This document shows, in pieces, positions 42,400 through 53,530 of a stretch of 64,000 nucleotides of DNA (position 1 is its first letter; each line of letters starts with the position of its first letter). The stretch comes from Paguma larvata (lineage: Eukaryota; Chordata; Mammalia; Carnivora; Viverridae). Made by a program: the position numbers and the translations under genes. The stretch is taken from NCBI GenBank assembly GCA_030068075.1, contig CM057826.1:62097312-62161311 (forward strand), in the 5' to 3' direction. The notes beneath the pieces are model-generated. The model saw nothing but the letters and a program-made list of their open reading frames with translations, was not told the origin of the DNA and ran no database searches.

Positions 42400-42800
42400 G
42401 AGTACTTACGATGTTGTAAGTACTTTGCTAAATCACATTTAATAAGACAGCCCTGTGCGATTCATGCTGTTACGGTCCCTGTATCACAGATGAGGAATGA
42501 GGTTTAAGAAATCACGGACTTGGGGGGCACCTGGGTGGCTCAGTTGGTTAAGCGGCCGACTTCAGCTCAGGTCATGATCTCACGGTCTGTGAGTTCGAGC
42601 CCCACGTCGGGCCCTGTGATGACGGCTCATTAGAGCCTGGAGCCTGCTTCAGTTTCTGTATCTCCCTCTCTCTCTGCCCTTCCCCTGCTCAGGCTCTGTC
42701 TCTTTGTCTCTCAAAAATAAATAAACGTTAAAAAAAATTAATAAAAAAAAAAAGAAGTCACGGACTTGGGTTACACAGCCCGTAAGCGGCGGTGTCAGAG
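42400..42800 (-). repeat. MIR relic split by a SINE
   Basis: CCTGTATCACAGATGAGGAA, ATGAGGTTTAAGAAATCACG before the SINE, and ACACAGCCCGTAAGCGGCGG after it. Confidence 0.7.
42525..42757 (+). mobile_element. Feliform tRNA-Lys SINE with perfect TSD
   Basis: Head GGGCACCTGGGTGGCTCAGT. TSD TCACGGACTTGGG at 42512-42524 and 42758-42770. Carries a four-base TTAG insertion in GACGGCTCATTAGAGCCTGG. Confidence 0.96.
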
Positions 42801-43410
42801 TTAAAAGCCAGATCCCTCGTTCCAAAACCTGCCCTGATCTGGACTTGTGTGCTGTGCCACCTGTGTAAGGATCAGTGTACAGCTGAGAGGGGAATGCAAA
42901 GGCTTGATATTAAGTCTTTTGTTTTTTTTAAACAAGCTACTACTGTTCTGTAATTTCTGTGATTAGATTTCACTAATTTTGAGGTTGGTTTTCTTTAAAT
43001 CGAGCAGTGAGTTGGAAGGGTATAATGGAAAAATACTATTGTGGAAATAGTTGACATTTGATTGGAGGTTTGAGTAAAGAAATCGAGGACACAGCAAATT
43101 AGAATCAGAATGAATAAACATCAGGCAATCAGATTCGTCTTCCTCGGAGACCATTTATTTTCAGAGTTTTGTTTAATTTGGCAGACCATTTTACCCCTTA
43201 CAACTCTTCAGGGGTAAGCTCCCAGGTTAAGTGTTTTGAGGTGATGTGAGTTATAGGTCATGATGTACTCAGTCGGATTCTGGGAAGACATGAATATGTG
43301 CTAGTATTTCTGAGGTAGAGCACATTGGTCCCTCCATTTTGTCTTCATTGGACATTTAAATCAGTAAGAGGTGAGTAGGAGGTTAAAGCTGTATTAAGAT
43401 TGCTCTATGA

Positions 43411-43526
43411 GAGGTCCCTGGCTGACTCAGTAGAGCATGCAATTCCTGATCTCAGCGTTGTGAGTTCAAGCCCCATGTTGGGTGTAGAACTTACTTTAAA
43501 AAAAAAAAAAAAAGGAGAAGAAGAAA
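43411..43526 (+). mobile_element. Short SINE variant without CT tract
   Basis: GAGGTCCCTGGCTGACTCAG, GTTGTGAGTTCAAGCCCCAT, GGGTGTAGAACTTACTTT and a poly-A tail. TSD AAGATTGCTCTATGA (43396-43410) / AAGATTGCTTTATGA (43527-43541). Confidence 0.93.
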
Positions 43527-43873
43527 AGATTGCTTTATGAAATTTGATTTACTAAGGCAAATGCATTTTGCGTTTATGTGTTCCGAAAGCAGTTGCTGGA
43601 TCAGGTTCATCGGTCAGTTGCCATTAAACATGCTTTGAAACTTAGCCAGGTGTGAAGCATTGTATTAGGTATTTAACATGCCTTAACTTTTTTAAGTCTC
43701 TTAATAACTCTGTAAGGAATTAATTCCCATTCATTTTGGAAATGAAGAAACAGGTTCATTTTCTACTAAGCTATTTCTACTACTACTCCCACAAGTAGTA
43801 AGTAGTAGAAATTTAGAAATCCTTACCCATGACTATCTTTCCTATAACCTATTGGAGGAGCCATATATATAGA

Positions 43874-43891
43874 TACACACACACACACAAT
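43874..43891 (+). repeat. Short (AC)n repeat
   Basis: Eight or so AC units preceded by ATATATATAG. Confidence 0.85.
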
Positions 43892-44399
43892 GAGTATCCT
43901 GCGGTATATTAGTGCTCCTAGTGTAATATGGTATAAACAATGTGCTGTGGGAATTAAGGGGAGGTTGGGAGTATTGATGGAGGTGGGAGGAGGAGAGAAG
44001 AGAGAAGGATGACTTAGTAGTTAATCATTTATTGTATCTGCTATGCCTTAGGCATGGTGCAAGATAGATAGTGTATAACTCTTGTGCTTAGTTCTTGTAA
44101 AGTGCTATAGATGATATGGCTTGCTCCTAGGAAACAGAGCTATTGAAGTATTTGCGTAAGTTCATCAAGCTATTAAATAGCGGAGATGAAATTAGAAATC
44201 TAATTGGTGCGGATCTGGACTTCAAGGCTGGGCTCTTTCCACTGCCCTTTGCTGATTTTGAAGGAGGAATAGAATTTCAACAGGTGGTAGGCAGAAGGAT
44301 GCTCAAAGCTGAGGGAATGGCTCGAGCATCGCATGAAGACGGAATAGTGTGGAGTGTTGCTGTGATGGACTTAGAAAATTGGAAGTGGAAAATAAGGTT

Positions 44400-44535
44400 G
44401 GAAAGGTGAGTTAGAACCAGATTTTGGAGGCCTTTCAAAGCTGTGCAGAATTAAATTTTAATCTGTTTACATAGGGAGCTGTCACAGGTTTTTTTCAGCT
44501 AGAGAGTGGCATAACACTAGGTTTCAGGTTTGCTT
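44400..44535 (+). repeat. Fragment of the unassigned ancient repeat
   Basis: ATTTTGGAGGCCTTTCAAAG, AATTTTAATCTGTTTACATA and GAGAGTGGCATAACACTAGG correspond to the middle of the copy at 36690-37190. Confidence 0.55.
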
Positions 44536-44895
44536 CACTATAGTATGGAGCGTGTGCTTGGAATATCCATAGGAGTTAGGACAGAAAAGGGTGGTACTGT
44601 TAGGAACTAGTTCTCAATATGTTGCTTCATTTGATATATTGAAATTAGCAAAAGTAAAATATTTTCGAAATCTTAGGTTTCCTCTATTTCACTTTTTTTG
44701 TGACCTGTGTTTTGACTTAACTTCCTAGGGTATATTTATCATGCTTCTCAGTCTGTTTGATGTTTTCTTAGATTTTTCTAGCTATCCTTTTCTCATGTTT
44801 ATTTTGGAACCAATTGACTATGAATAACTAACGCACACATGCGTTTTAAGCTATTCTAAATGGAAGTGAGTAGGTTTTAAGAACGGTTAGTGCAG

Positions 44896-45069
44896 GGGCA
44901 CCTGGGTGGCTCAGGTCATGATCTCATGGTTTGTGAGTTTGAGCCTGACATTGGGCTCTGTGCTGACAGCTTGGAGCCTGGAGATTGCTTCAGATTCTGC
45001 TCATGCTCTGTCTGTCTGTCTGTCTCTCTCTCATAAATAAAATAAACATTAAAAAAATTTTTTTAAAAA
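44896..45069 (+). mobile_element. Feliform SINE with a 5' internal deletion
   Basis: GGGCACCTGGGTGGCTCAGG joins directly to TCATGATCTC, missing the stretch usually reading TCGGTTAAGCGTCCGACTTC. The break lies at a repeated GGCTCAG motif. TSD GAACGGTTAGTGCAG (44881-44895) / GAAGAGTTATTGCAG (45070-45084). Confidence 0.93.
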
Positions 45070-45172
45070 GAAGAGTTATTGCAGGTATGGGTAAGGTTAC
45101 TTTTATTGAAGTCCATTTCCCTAAATTTCCAAATATAACAGACTCCCTAGTGCCTTGGTTTACTGTTTCTAG

Positions 45173-45281
45173 GTTGCTGTTTGAACACCTGGAGAAAGAT
45201 GACCTGGACAGAGGGAAGGGACTAAAGGAGCTCTGTGCATGGCTAGTGGAAGAAGAAATCCCTTTCTGCTTTTGTACAGGA
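45173..45281 (+). other. Exon-like open segment in FAF2 intron 1, unassigned
   Basis: A 109-bp segment preceded by a pyrimidine-rich acceptor (TTTACTGTTTCTAG) and followed by a good donor (GGA|GTAAGA). In one frame it reads 36 residues beginning LLFEHLEKDDLDRGKGLKEL and ending FCFCTG, with amphipathic, protein-like composition and no repeat signature. I do not recognise the protein. Joined to FAF2 exon 1 (phase 0) it would hit a stop within four codons, so if used there it would act as a poison exon. It may also be a fossil of a retrocopy or an exon of another transcript. Confidence 0.35.
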
Positions 45282-45524
45282 GTAAGAAATTTCTGTCCTT
45301 TTAAATGAATATTAGGGTGTGATCTTTGTTCTTTTAAATTATAGAAAGTTCAGCCTGAACTCTGGGCTGTAGAATCAACCATATAATTCATTTTGAAAAT
45401 CCCTGTCGTTGGCTTCATCTGACTCTTTATTACCTAAAGGAAAAAGAATAACATGATGCTCTTTGTTCACATATTTTTAAATATCATAGAGTGATCTGTT
45501 TGAAATTTTTGCCAGGGAATTTGG

Positions 45525-45690
45525 TATTGTAGGAAAGCCGTGAGCTTGGAAACTTGGGGCAAACCTGAATTAGCCTTTCACCTTAGCTTCTAATGGGTTC
45601 TGTGACCTAGGGCATGTTCCCACTTTTTTGAATCTTTCCTCATCTCTAAAATGGGGATATTATTTCCTAATTCACATTGGTTTTTGTTTT
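45525..45690 (+). repeat. MIR relic
   Basis: TGGGTTCTGTGACCTAGGGC, TTTCCTCATCTCTAAAATGG and GGATATTATTTCCTAATTCA. Confidence 0.8.
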
Positions 45691-46295
45691 TTATTTAAAA
45701 AAATCTACCAAATAATGCATACTTTATGCAAAGGGTAATTAAATCTCATCTTATTCCCCCTCCTTGTTCCCAGTTAGTATCTTTGTATACTTTTTTCTTC
45801 TCCATATACAGATATACATACTTGATGTGTAAGCTCACTTGCCCTTCACTTGGCTCTTTAGTTGGAACAGATGGCTTCCATTCCTAAGATCTCCGTAACA
45901 TTTCCAAGTACTTCTGCTTTCACCAGTTGAGGTGTACCCTTGACCAGAGTCAGTTGTGTTTACCCCCATTCCATTATGTGTGGGTTATATTTGTCATAAA
46001 AATATAATACATAAACCAATAAAATATCAGTGCAAGAGTTTTTATCTGAAAACATATCTGAAAATTAAATGCTTTGGAGAAGGTCTATAGGGTCAAGTTG
46101 TTGAAAAACTGCTGTTCGGTTAGTAGGGGCAAGATAGGTGTAAAGATGACTCTGGGAAAAACCACTGAGGTTCAGCATTATGCACTTTCTGCTTGGCAAG
46201 TGCTTGGAGTTCTTGTACTCCAAGAAATTAAATCTGTGTCTGTGGATACGGTTTACGCTAGAAAGACTCCAAAGAATGCCAGTGGACCCATTTCC

Positions 46296-46499
46296 CTTTT
46301 TGTTTTTAAACGTTTATTTTCGAGAGAGAGAGAGAGAGACAGCATGAGCAGGAGAGGGACAGAGAGAGAGGGAGACAAAGAATCTGAAGCAGGTTCCAGG
46401 CTCTGCTCTGTCAGCACAGAGCCCGATGGTGGGGCTTGAACCCACGAACTGTGAGATCGTGACCTGAGCTGAAGTTGGATGCTTAACCACAGGCGCCCC
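46296..46499 (-). mobile_element. Feliform SINE missing part of its head
   Basis: Runs AAACGTTTATTTTCGAGAGA to TTAACCACAGGCGCCCC: the usual ACTGAGCCACCC is lost. TSD AGTGGACCCATTTCC (46281-46295 and 46500-46514), perfect. Confidence 0.95.
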
Positions 46500-46624
46500 A
46501 GTGGACCCATTTCCTAAAGAAAAGGGTAGGCTTTCATCAAAAGAGTGCTGCATAAATGCGTGTGCTTTATATTTTAAATGAAATATTGTATGGAATATTT
46601 TTATTCCCCACTTTAAGTGACTTA

Positions 46625-46837
46625 AAAAAATTTTTTTAATGTTTATTTTTTTGAGAGAGAAACCCAGAGTGTGAGTGGGGGAGGGGCAGAGAGAGAGAGT
46701 GAGACACAGGATCTCAAGCAGGCTTCAGGCTCTGAGCTGTCAGCACAGAGCCCAGCGTGGGGCTCGAACTCACGAACTGCAAGATCATGACCTGAGCCAA
46801 AGTTGGATGCTTAAGTGGCTGAGCCACCCAGGTGCCC
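46625..46837 (-). mobile_element. Feliform tRNA-Lys SINE
   Basis: TTTTTTAATGTTTATTTTTT to GAGCCACCCAGGTGCCCC. TSD CTTTAAGTGACTT / CTTAAGTGACTTT around 46611-46623 and 46838-46850. Confidence 0.93.
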
Positions 46838-46929
46838 CTTAAGTGACTTTTAATTGACTATTAAGTCCTGTTCTCATTGGTTAAGAGCTTCTGCTATCTT
46901 TGTCTTAATAGAGGTGGGATCATATTATA

Positions 46930-47085
46930 ATTATGAAAGTCAGCATAGCTTAGTAAGTTGTCATGAAGACTGACTGTGAAGTAAGACATTCTGAATTTGA
47001 ATCCTACTTCTCCAGTTATTAATGTTGTGATCTTGGGCAATTACTTAATCCCATTATTAAGTAATTACTTAATCCCATTACTTGC
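46930..47085 (+). repeat. MIR relic with a local duplication
   Basis: TTTGAATCCTACTTCTCCAG and GTTGTGATCTTGGGCAATTA, followed by ATTACTTAATCCCATTATTA, whose ATTACTTAATCCCATTA unit recurs about 26 bp on. Confidence 0.75.
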
Positions 47086-47312
47086 TTATCCTATTCTCAA
47101 TCAACTTTTATTTATTTAGCACCTCCTATGTGCTAGTATAGTTCTAGGCACAGGATACAACAGAATATTAAATATAATTCCTACCTTTTTGGAGCTCACA
47201 TTCTAGTGGAGGAGACAGAGAAGAGTCAAAGTAAATAAATGAAATATTTAGCTGGCGATAAGCGCTGTGGAGAGAAATAAATAGGGAATTTGAGGAGGGA
47301 ATTTAATTTAAT

Positions 47313-47484
47313 TTTTTTAAGTTTATTTATTTTGAGAGGGGAAGGGCAGAGAAAGAGGGATAGAATCCCAAGCAGGCTCCACGCTCCACACAGCATGATC
47401 TCACAAGATTTCACAACTGTTAGATCACGACCTGAGCCTATATCAAGAGTCCAGTGCTTAACCAACTGAGCCACCTGGGTGCCC
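47313..47484 (-). mobile_element. Feliform tRNA-Lys SINE
   Basis: TTTAAGTTTATTTATTTTGA to ACTGAGCCACCTGGGTGCCC. The B-box region is diverged. Confidence 0.9.
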
Positions 47485-47723
47485 TGAGTTTTCATTTTAA
47501 ATAGGATTATCAAGGGACGGCCTCACTGGGAGTATGTTAATTGTGTGAGAATCTGGAGGAAGTACTGAACAAATCACGTGGATACCTGAAGGAAGAGTGA
47601 GTATTCCAGATAGAGGGAATAAGGCATGCAAGAGTCCTAAGGCATAACCTCTAGGGACCTTGTCCAGGACTGGCAAGGAGGCTAGTGTGGCTGAGAGAAG
47701 GAAGAAGAAAGTAGTAGGGGAGG

Positions 47724-47970
47724 GGGAAATGCCTGGGTGACTCAGTTTACCGACTGACTGTCGATTTCAGCTCAGGTCATGATCGCAGGCTTATGGCATC
47801 AGGCCTGCTTGGGATATTCTCTCTCTCTCTCTCTCTCTGTCTCCCTCTCCTTTCCCTGTCCCTCTTCCTCTCCCGCCCTCCCTTCCTCCCTCCCTTCCTC
47901 CCTCCCTCCCGCCCCCCAGCCTTCTCCCCACTTGTGTGCTATCTCTCTAAAAAAAATAAAGAAGAAAGAA
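47724..47970 (+). mobile_element. Feliform SINE with an enlarged pyrimidine tract
   Basis: GGAAATGCCTGGGTGACTCA head, diverged B-box area, then about 125 bp of CT, CCCT and CCTT units (47817-47945) before TCTCTCTAAAAAAAATAAAG. Confidence 0.85.
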
Positions 47971-48704
47971 AGAAAATCGTAGGAGTTTGGGTCAGCGAGT
48001 TGAAGGCAGGGCTAGTTACTCATGGCCATGTAGGCTACTGTAAGGATTTTGGCTTTAACTCTGAGGCAAATTGGGTAGACATGAGAGGATTTTTAATGAC
48101 GATAGGATTTATGATTTATTAGGGTTACTCTGGCTATTTTCTTGAGGATAGCCTGAATGAAGAGAAGGGAGGAATAAGGAGACCAATTAGGAGATTTTTG
48201 CAGTGATACAAGACTGTTTGGACCAGGATGAAGTAGGAAGTAGTCATGAGGAGTAATTGGATTCGGAATATGTTTCGAAGGTAAAATGGATAGATTTTCT
48301 AAGGGATTGTATGTGAAGTAAGAGAGAAAGGGAGAAATTAAGGCTATCTCAGATTTTTGATCTAAGTAACTAGAAATGGAAGAGTCATTAACTGGGATAA
48401 GGAAGGCTATGGAGAAGCACATTTGGGTGTGGGGGTGAGTTCAGTACCTCAATTTTGATCATGTAGAGTTTGAGGTTTCTATTAGACACCCAAGTGAAGA
48501 TGTCTAACTGGATATACTAGTACTGGTGCAGGAGAATGATCTAGGCTAGCAATACAAATTTGGAAATCATCTGCATGTAGATAGTATTTAAAGCCCGGAA
48601 ACTGTTAAAATCATCGATAGAGCAAGAATACATAAAAAAAAGAAAATTTGAGATTTGAAGGTGTTTTTGTTATTGATGTCATTTAAACATCTATTGAGCG
48701 TTTA

Positions 48705-49016
48705 CAGTTGACTCTTGAACAACATGGATTTGAACTTGTAAGTCGATTGTTTTTAATAAATACAGTACAGTATTATAAATGTATTTTCGATCATTTTCTT
48801 AATAACATTTGCTTTCCCCCTAGCTTTATTGTAAGAATACAGTATATAATACATATAAACCTACAAAATATGTGTTAATCAACGGTGCTATCAGTAAGGC
48901 TTCTGTTCAGCAGTAGGCTATTAGTAGTTAAGTTTGGGGGAGTCCAAAGTTCTATTCGATTTTCAACTGCATAGAGTTTGGTGCCCCCAACTTCCATGTT
49001 GTTCTGGGGTCTGCTG
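48705..49016. mobile_element. Tigger-type (TcMar) non-autonomous DNA transposon
   Basis: Begins CAGTTGACTCTTGAACAACA and ends with its diverged inverted form (TGTTGTTCTGGGGTCTGCTG). Flanked by the TA dinucleotides expected for mariner-type insertion (48703-48704, 49017-49018). Internal blocks such as TTATTGTAAGAATACAGTAT and AGTAGGCTATTAGTAGTTAA are characteristic. It carries no transposase. Confidence 0.9.
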
Positions 49017-49302
49017 TACTCTATCCAGAGTTCTCTAGATTCATTGTGTCATTGATTCCTCTCAAAGGAATCAATGAATGGTTCTGGTATTGGTGAGTAA
49101 ACTAGAATCTGTAGGTAATTTACCTAAGCTTGTTACTAGTGACAAGCTTAAATTTGAATCCAGATTTCTAGATTCTTCCTTCTTCTTTCCTACCATCTAG
49201 CACTGTCTCTCCAGCCCTAAGTGTTGATTTGTTTTCAACTCTAGGTAAGTGAATAGGGCCAATAACAATAGCTATGTTGTAGTTTTAAGAAAGCAAACAC
49301 AG

Positions 49303-49504
49303 GGGCACCTGGGTGGCTCAGTCAATTGAGCGCCTGACTTCGGCTCAGGTCATGATCTCGCGGTTTGCAAGTTCAAGCCCCACGTCAGGCTCTCTGCTGT
49401 TAATGCAGAGCCTGCTTCATACCCTCTGTCTCCCTCACTCTACTCCTCTTCCAGCCTCTCTCTGTCTCAAAAAGAAATATACATTAAAAAAAAATTAAGA
49501 AAAA
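49303..49504 (+). mobile_element. Feliform SINE with perfect 16-bp TSD (young)
   Basis: Head GGGCACCTGGGTGGCTCAGT. TSD AAGAAAGCAAACACAG at 49287-49302 and 49505-49520 without mismatch. Confidence 0.97.
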
Positions 49505-49596
49505 AGAAAGCAAACACAGCAGAGGAAGTCAAAAGTATGATTCTAATTCAGGACATCATCACTCATGACAATTCTCTTAACCTCCTCTATATAAAA

Positions 49597-49794
49597 GTGG
49601 GCTTTTTTTTTTAAAGTTATTTATTTTGAGAGACAGAGTGAGTGAGGGAGGGGTTGATAGAGAGGGAGACTGAATCCCAAGCAGGCTCCAAGCTGTCAGC
49701 ACAGAGCCTGACTCGGGGCTTGAACCCACGAACTGTGAGATCATGACCTGAGCCGAAGTTGGACACTTAACCGACTGAGCCACCCAGGTGCCCC
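49597..49794 (-). mobile_element. Feliform tRNA-Lys SINE
   Basis: TTTTAAAGTTATTTATTTTG to GAGCCACCCAGGTGCCCC. No clear TSD. Confidence 0.92.
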
Positions 49795-50028
49795 TATGTT
49801 AAGTTTTAGTATTGGAAATATCGGACTCCTTCCCTATTTATTTTTTGAAAAATTATTGGTAATTCTTACAAGTTTTTTAATATACATTTAAAAATCATTT
49901 TATGCAGTTGTAGGATTATTGGAATTGCATATTATATGTGTATTAATTTGGGCCTGGTTGACATTCAGGAATACATATATCTCTTTATTCAGATGTGTCG
50001 CGTATCCTTTAAAATATTTTTTTGTGGG

Positions 50029-50195
50029 ATGTCTGGATGGCTCAGTGGGTTAAGTGTCTGGCTATTGATCTTGGCTCAGGTCATGATCTCACAGTTTGTG
50101 AGATCAAGCCACATGTTGGGCTCTGTGCTGATAGCGCAGAGCCTGCTTGGGATCCCTCCACCCCCACCCCAATAAATAAATAAACTTAAAAATAA
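50029..50195 (+). mobile_element. Feliform SINE with a shortened CT region
   Basis: GGGATGTCTGGATGGCTCAG to CCCAATAAATAAATAAACTT. Flanked by AAAATATTTTTTT-type sequence on both sides. Confidence 0.9.
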
Positions 50196-50429
50196 AAAAA
50201 ATATTTTTTGTAACTTTATCTAAATTTCGTCTTTTCCTTACTAAACTTAATCCTAGGCATTTTATAGTTTTGGCCACTTATGAATAGAACGTTTATTTAT
50301 TTCTAAGTAGTAATAGGAAGAAATGCTGTTGAATTCTGGACATTTATCTTAAGATTTTGGGTCTTTTATCTAGTTTCTTAATGTTTTATGATCATTACTA
50401 ATAGTTTTCTAGTTTGGTCTCTTGGACTC

Positions 50430-52520
50430 TTTGTTTTATGACCATTTTATTGAGCTATAATTTTCATATGATAACTTAACCCTTTAAAATATACAATTCA
50501 TATATTTACAGGGTTGTGCAACCATCATCACTATTTACTTCTTGCACATTTTTATCACCCCCAAAAGAAATCTGTGCCCATTAGCAGTTACAAGGTTCAT
50601 CAATGTGGCCTTTATCGGTACTTCATTCCTTTTTAAGGCTGAATAATAGTCCATTGTGTGAATAAACTACGTTTTGTTTATGCATTCATTGGGCATTTGG
50701 CTTCTACTTTTTAACCATTATTATTAATGCTTTTATGAATATTTATATACACATTTATGTGTGGACATGTTTTCATTTCTCCTAGTAGTAGAGTATCTGG
50801 GTCACATGGTAACTTGTTTTTCCTAAGAAGCTACACATTTTCCTCACCAGTAGTTTGTGAGGGTTCCAGTTTCTTCACGTCCTGACTGACATTTGTTAAT
50901 CATCCATCTTTGTAGCCATCTTGGTAAGTGTGAAATTGTAGCTCGTTATTTTGATTTGCATTTCCCTAATGACTAAAATGATGAACATTTTTTCATATGT
51001 TTATTGGCCATATGTCAGTCTTCTTTGAAGAAATATCTATTCAAATTCTTTGCTCATTTTTTAATTGGGTTACATGGCTTATTGGGTTGTAAGAGTTCTT
51101 TATATATTCTGATACAAGTCCTTTATCAGATACATATTGGCAAAAATACTCTCCATTATGTGAGTTGTCTTCAGTTTCTCGATGGTGTGTATTGAAGTTT
51201 TAAATTTTGATGAAACCTGATTTATTTTTTATCTTTTGTTGCTTGTCCATTTGATGTCCTCTCTGTATCTTTTGGGGTATTACATATATAAGGTCTGATC
51301 TATTTTTAATAGACGTGAGGTAAGGGTTCTACTTCATTCTGTTGCGTGTGGGTTTTCAGATTTTCCAGCACCATTTATTTAAAAGACTATTCTTTTCCTG
51401 TTGAATGACCTTGAAACCTCTGTTGAAAAATCAGTCAACCATAACTACAGATTTATTTCTGGACTCTCATTTCTATTCCGTTGATCTGTATTCTTATGCT
51501 ACACCACACTGTCTTGACTATTGTAGTTGTGCAATAAGTATGAAATCAGGAAATGTGAGTTCGCCAACTTTGTTCTTTTTCAGATTTATTTGGGCTATTC
51601 TGGGTCTCTTTAATTTTCAAATTTTTAGAATCACCTTGTCAATTTGTGCAAAAAAGGCAGCTGGAATTTTAATAGGGATTGTTGTTTACTCTGTAGATCA
51701 ATATGGAGATTATTGCCATCTTAAAAAAATTTAAGGTTTAAAAAATCTTTTTAATGTTTATTTGTATTTGAGAGAGAGAGAGAGAGAGAAGAGCGCATGC
51801 ATGCGCATGAACAGAGGAGAGGCAGAGAGAGACGGAGGCAGAATCTGAAGCAGGCTCCAGGCTCTGAGTTGTCAGCACAGAGCCCAACATGGGGTTCGAA
51901 CTCCCAGCTATGAGATTATGACCTGACCCGAAGTCGGATGCTTAACCGACTGAGCCACCCAGGTGCCCCTTAAGTCTTCTAATCCATGACCATGGGAAGT
52001 CTTTTTTTTTTTTCTTTAGTTTCTCTCAGCGATGTTTTGTAGTTTTTTTGTGTACAAGTATTGCACTTCTTTTGTTAAATTTATTCCTAAATATTTTATT
52101 GTTTTTGATGGTACTGTAAAAGGAACTGTTTTATTTTTAGATTGTTCACTGCTCGTGTAAGAAGTAGAATTGATTTTTGTATGTTGATCTTGTATCCTGC
52201 AACCTTTTTGAACTCATTATTAGTTCTATTAATTTTTTTGTAGATTTCTTAGGATTTCTTATATACAAGATTATGTTATCTGTGAATAAAGTTTTACTTC
52301 TTTCTTCCAATCTAGATGCCCTTTTTTTTTTTTTTTGTTTAGTTGCTCTTGTACATTGTTAAATAGAAGTGGCAAGTGTCTTCTTGTTCTTTTAGGCAGA
52401 AAGCATTATCTTTCACATATCATTTTAGTTGCGAGTGTTTCTCACATGTGCTTTATCAGTGTGAGGAAGCTCTCTTCTATTCCTAGTTTAAGTTATCATG
52501 AAATGGTATTTTGACTTCTT
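50430..52520 (-). mobile_element. L1 3' half, reverse orientation
   Basis: 3'UTR (GCTATAATTTTCATATGATA, GGTTGTGCAACCATCATCAC) followed by ORF2 C-terminal sequence in the order also seen at 27.4-30.0 kb: TCTTTGAAGAAATATCTATT, TTATCAGATACATATTGGCA, CCAGCACCATTTATTTAAAA and TTGTATCCTGCAACCTTTTT. Many stops, so non-functional. One SINE (51733-51968) is inserted. Confidence 0.9.
51733..51968 (-). mobile_element. Feliform tRNA-Lys SINE in L1
   Basis: AATGTTTATTTGTATTTGAG, a (GA)n run with GCGCATGCATGCGCATGA, and ACTGAGCCACCCAGGTGCCC. Confidence 0.93.
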
Positions 52521-53002
52521 AAAAGAAGTGAGACAATGCATGTAAAGTGCCTGATGCATAGGTACTGTGTGCAGCCAGGCCCCTCGGTGCCACGTGTCAC
52601 TTCCAGCAGGTCTCTGTCAGGTGGAAGCTGGAAAAGTAGTCCCTAAGACTCAGGGTCAGTGCTGGCCAGTGACTTCAGTCTTGCAGTGCTAGCACACCCT
52701 CAGCACTCAAAGGAGGGAGGGCTCCTTTCTAGCTGCCCAAATCTCTCCCAGCCCTGATGGACTCGGATCATGTTCTGTCTTATCCCAAGACATAAAAGGG
52801 TCAGGCTTCCACCCAGTCCCGGGGAATGTACACATGTGCTCTTATATTTCTGTTTATTTTCCCGGGGAGTATTTAATAAAGGGTGGACTTGAGAGTTTGC
52901 AAAACTGTTGTTCCTTTTAAAACTTGGAATTTAGTAGATAAGAAACACAAAATATGCTTGAAGGAGTGAAAGTCCTTTCAAAGAGGATATAGAAAAGATT
53001 TT

Positions 53003-53224
53003 TTTTTTTATTTTTTTTTTTAATGTTTATTTATTTTTGAGAGACATAGAGGCACAGCGTGAACAGGGGAAGGGCAGAGAGAGAGGGAGACACAGAATCG
53101 GAAGCAGGCTCCAGGCTCTGAGCCATCAGCACAGAGCCCGACACGGGGCTCGAACTCGCAGACCGCAAGATCATGACCTGAGCCGAAGTCGGCCGCCCAA
53201 CCGACTGAGCCACCCAGGCGCCCC
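53003..53224 (-). mobile_element. Feliform SINE, near-consensus, perfect TSD
   Basis: Reverse copy ending GAGCCACCCAGGCGCCCC. TSD TATAGAAAAGATTTT (52988-53002 and 53225-53239). Confidence 0.97.
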
Positions 53225-53341
53225 TATAGAAAAGATTTTACATACAGAAGACTTGCTCGATATTATTCAAATGTACAGAATTAAACCTGTGATTTGAGAA
53301 TTAAACTTTATAGAATTTCTTCACTTAAAAATTCAAATTTA

Positions 53342-53530
53342 GGGGCACCTGGGTGGCTCAGTTGGTTGAGTGTCCAGCTCTTGGTTTTGGCTCAGGTCAT
53401 AATCTTGCTGTTCTTGGATTTGAGCCTCAAGTCATTAATGTTAGCGAGGATCCTCCTTGGGATTCTGTCTCTCCCTCTCTCTGACCCTCCCCTTTCTCTC
53501 TTTTCTCTCAGAATAGATAAATAAACTTTT
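53342..53530 (+). mobile_element. Feliform SINE with perfect 15-bp TSD
   Basis: Head GGGGCACCTGGGTGGCTCAG. TSD AAAAATTCAAATTTA or one base shorter (53327-53341 and 53531-53545). The body is diverged, so the perfect TSD may be chance preservation. Confidence 0.95.

Larger units (their letters stand above)
47095..48330 (+). repeat. Longest copy of the unassigned ancient repeat, with two SINE insertions
   Basis: GCACCTCCTATGTGCTAGTA, TTGGAGCTCACATTCTAGTG, GGCGATAAGCGCTGTGGAGA, GTATTCCAGATAGAGGGAAT, CATGGCCATGTAGGCTACTG, TTGGCTTTAACTCTGAGGCA and GTTACTCTGGCTATTTTCTT. It includes all parts seen in the other copies. Confidence 0.7.

Noticed and set aside
42525..42757. Regularly recurring similar units of about 200 bp resembling a repeat array
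   Set aside because: Dispersed SINE insertions with individual TSDs and irregular spacing in both orientations, in a mammalian genome; not a CRISPR array.
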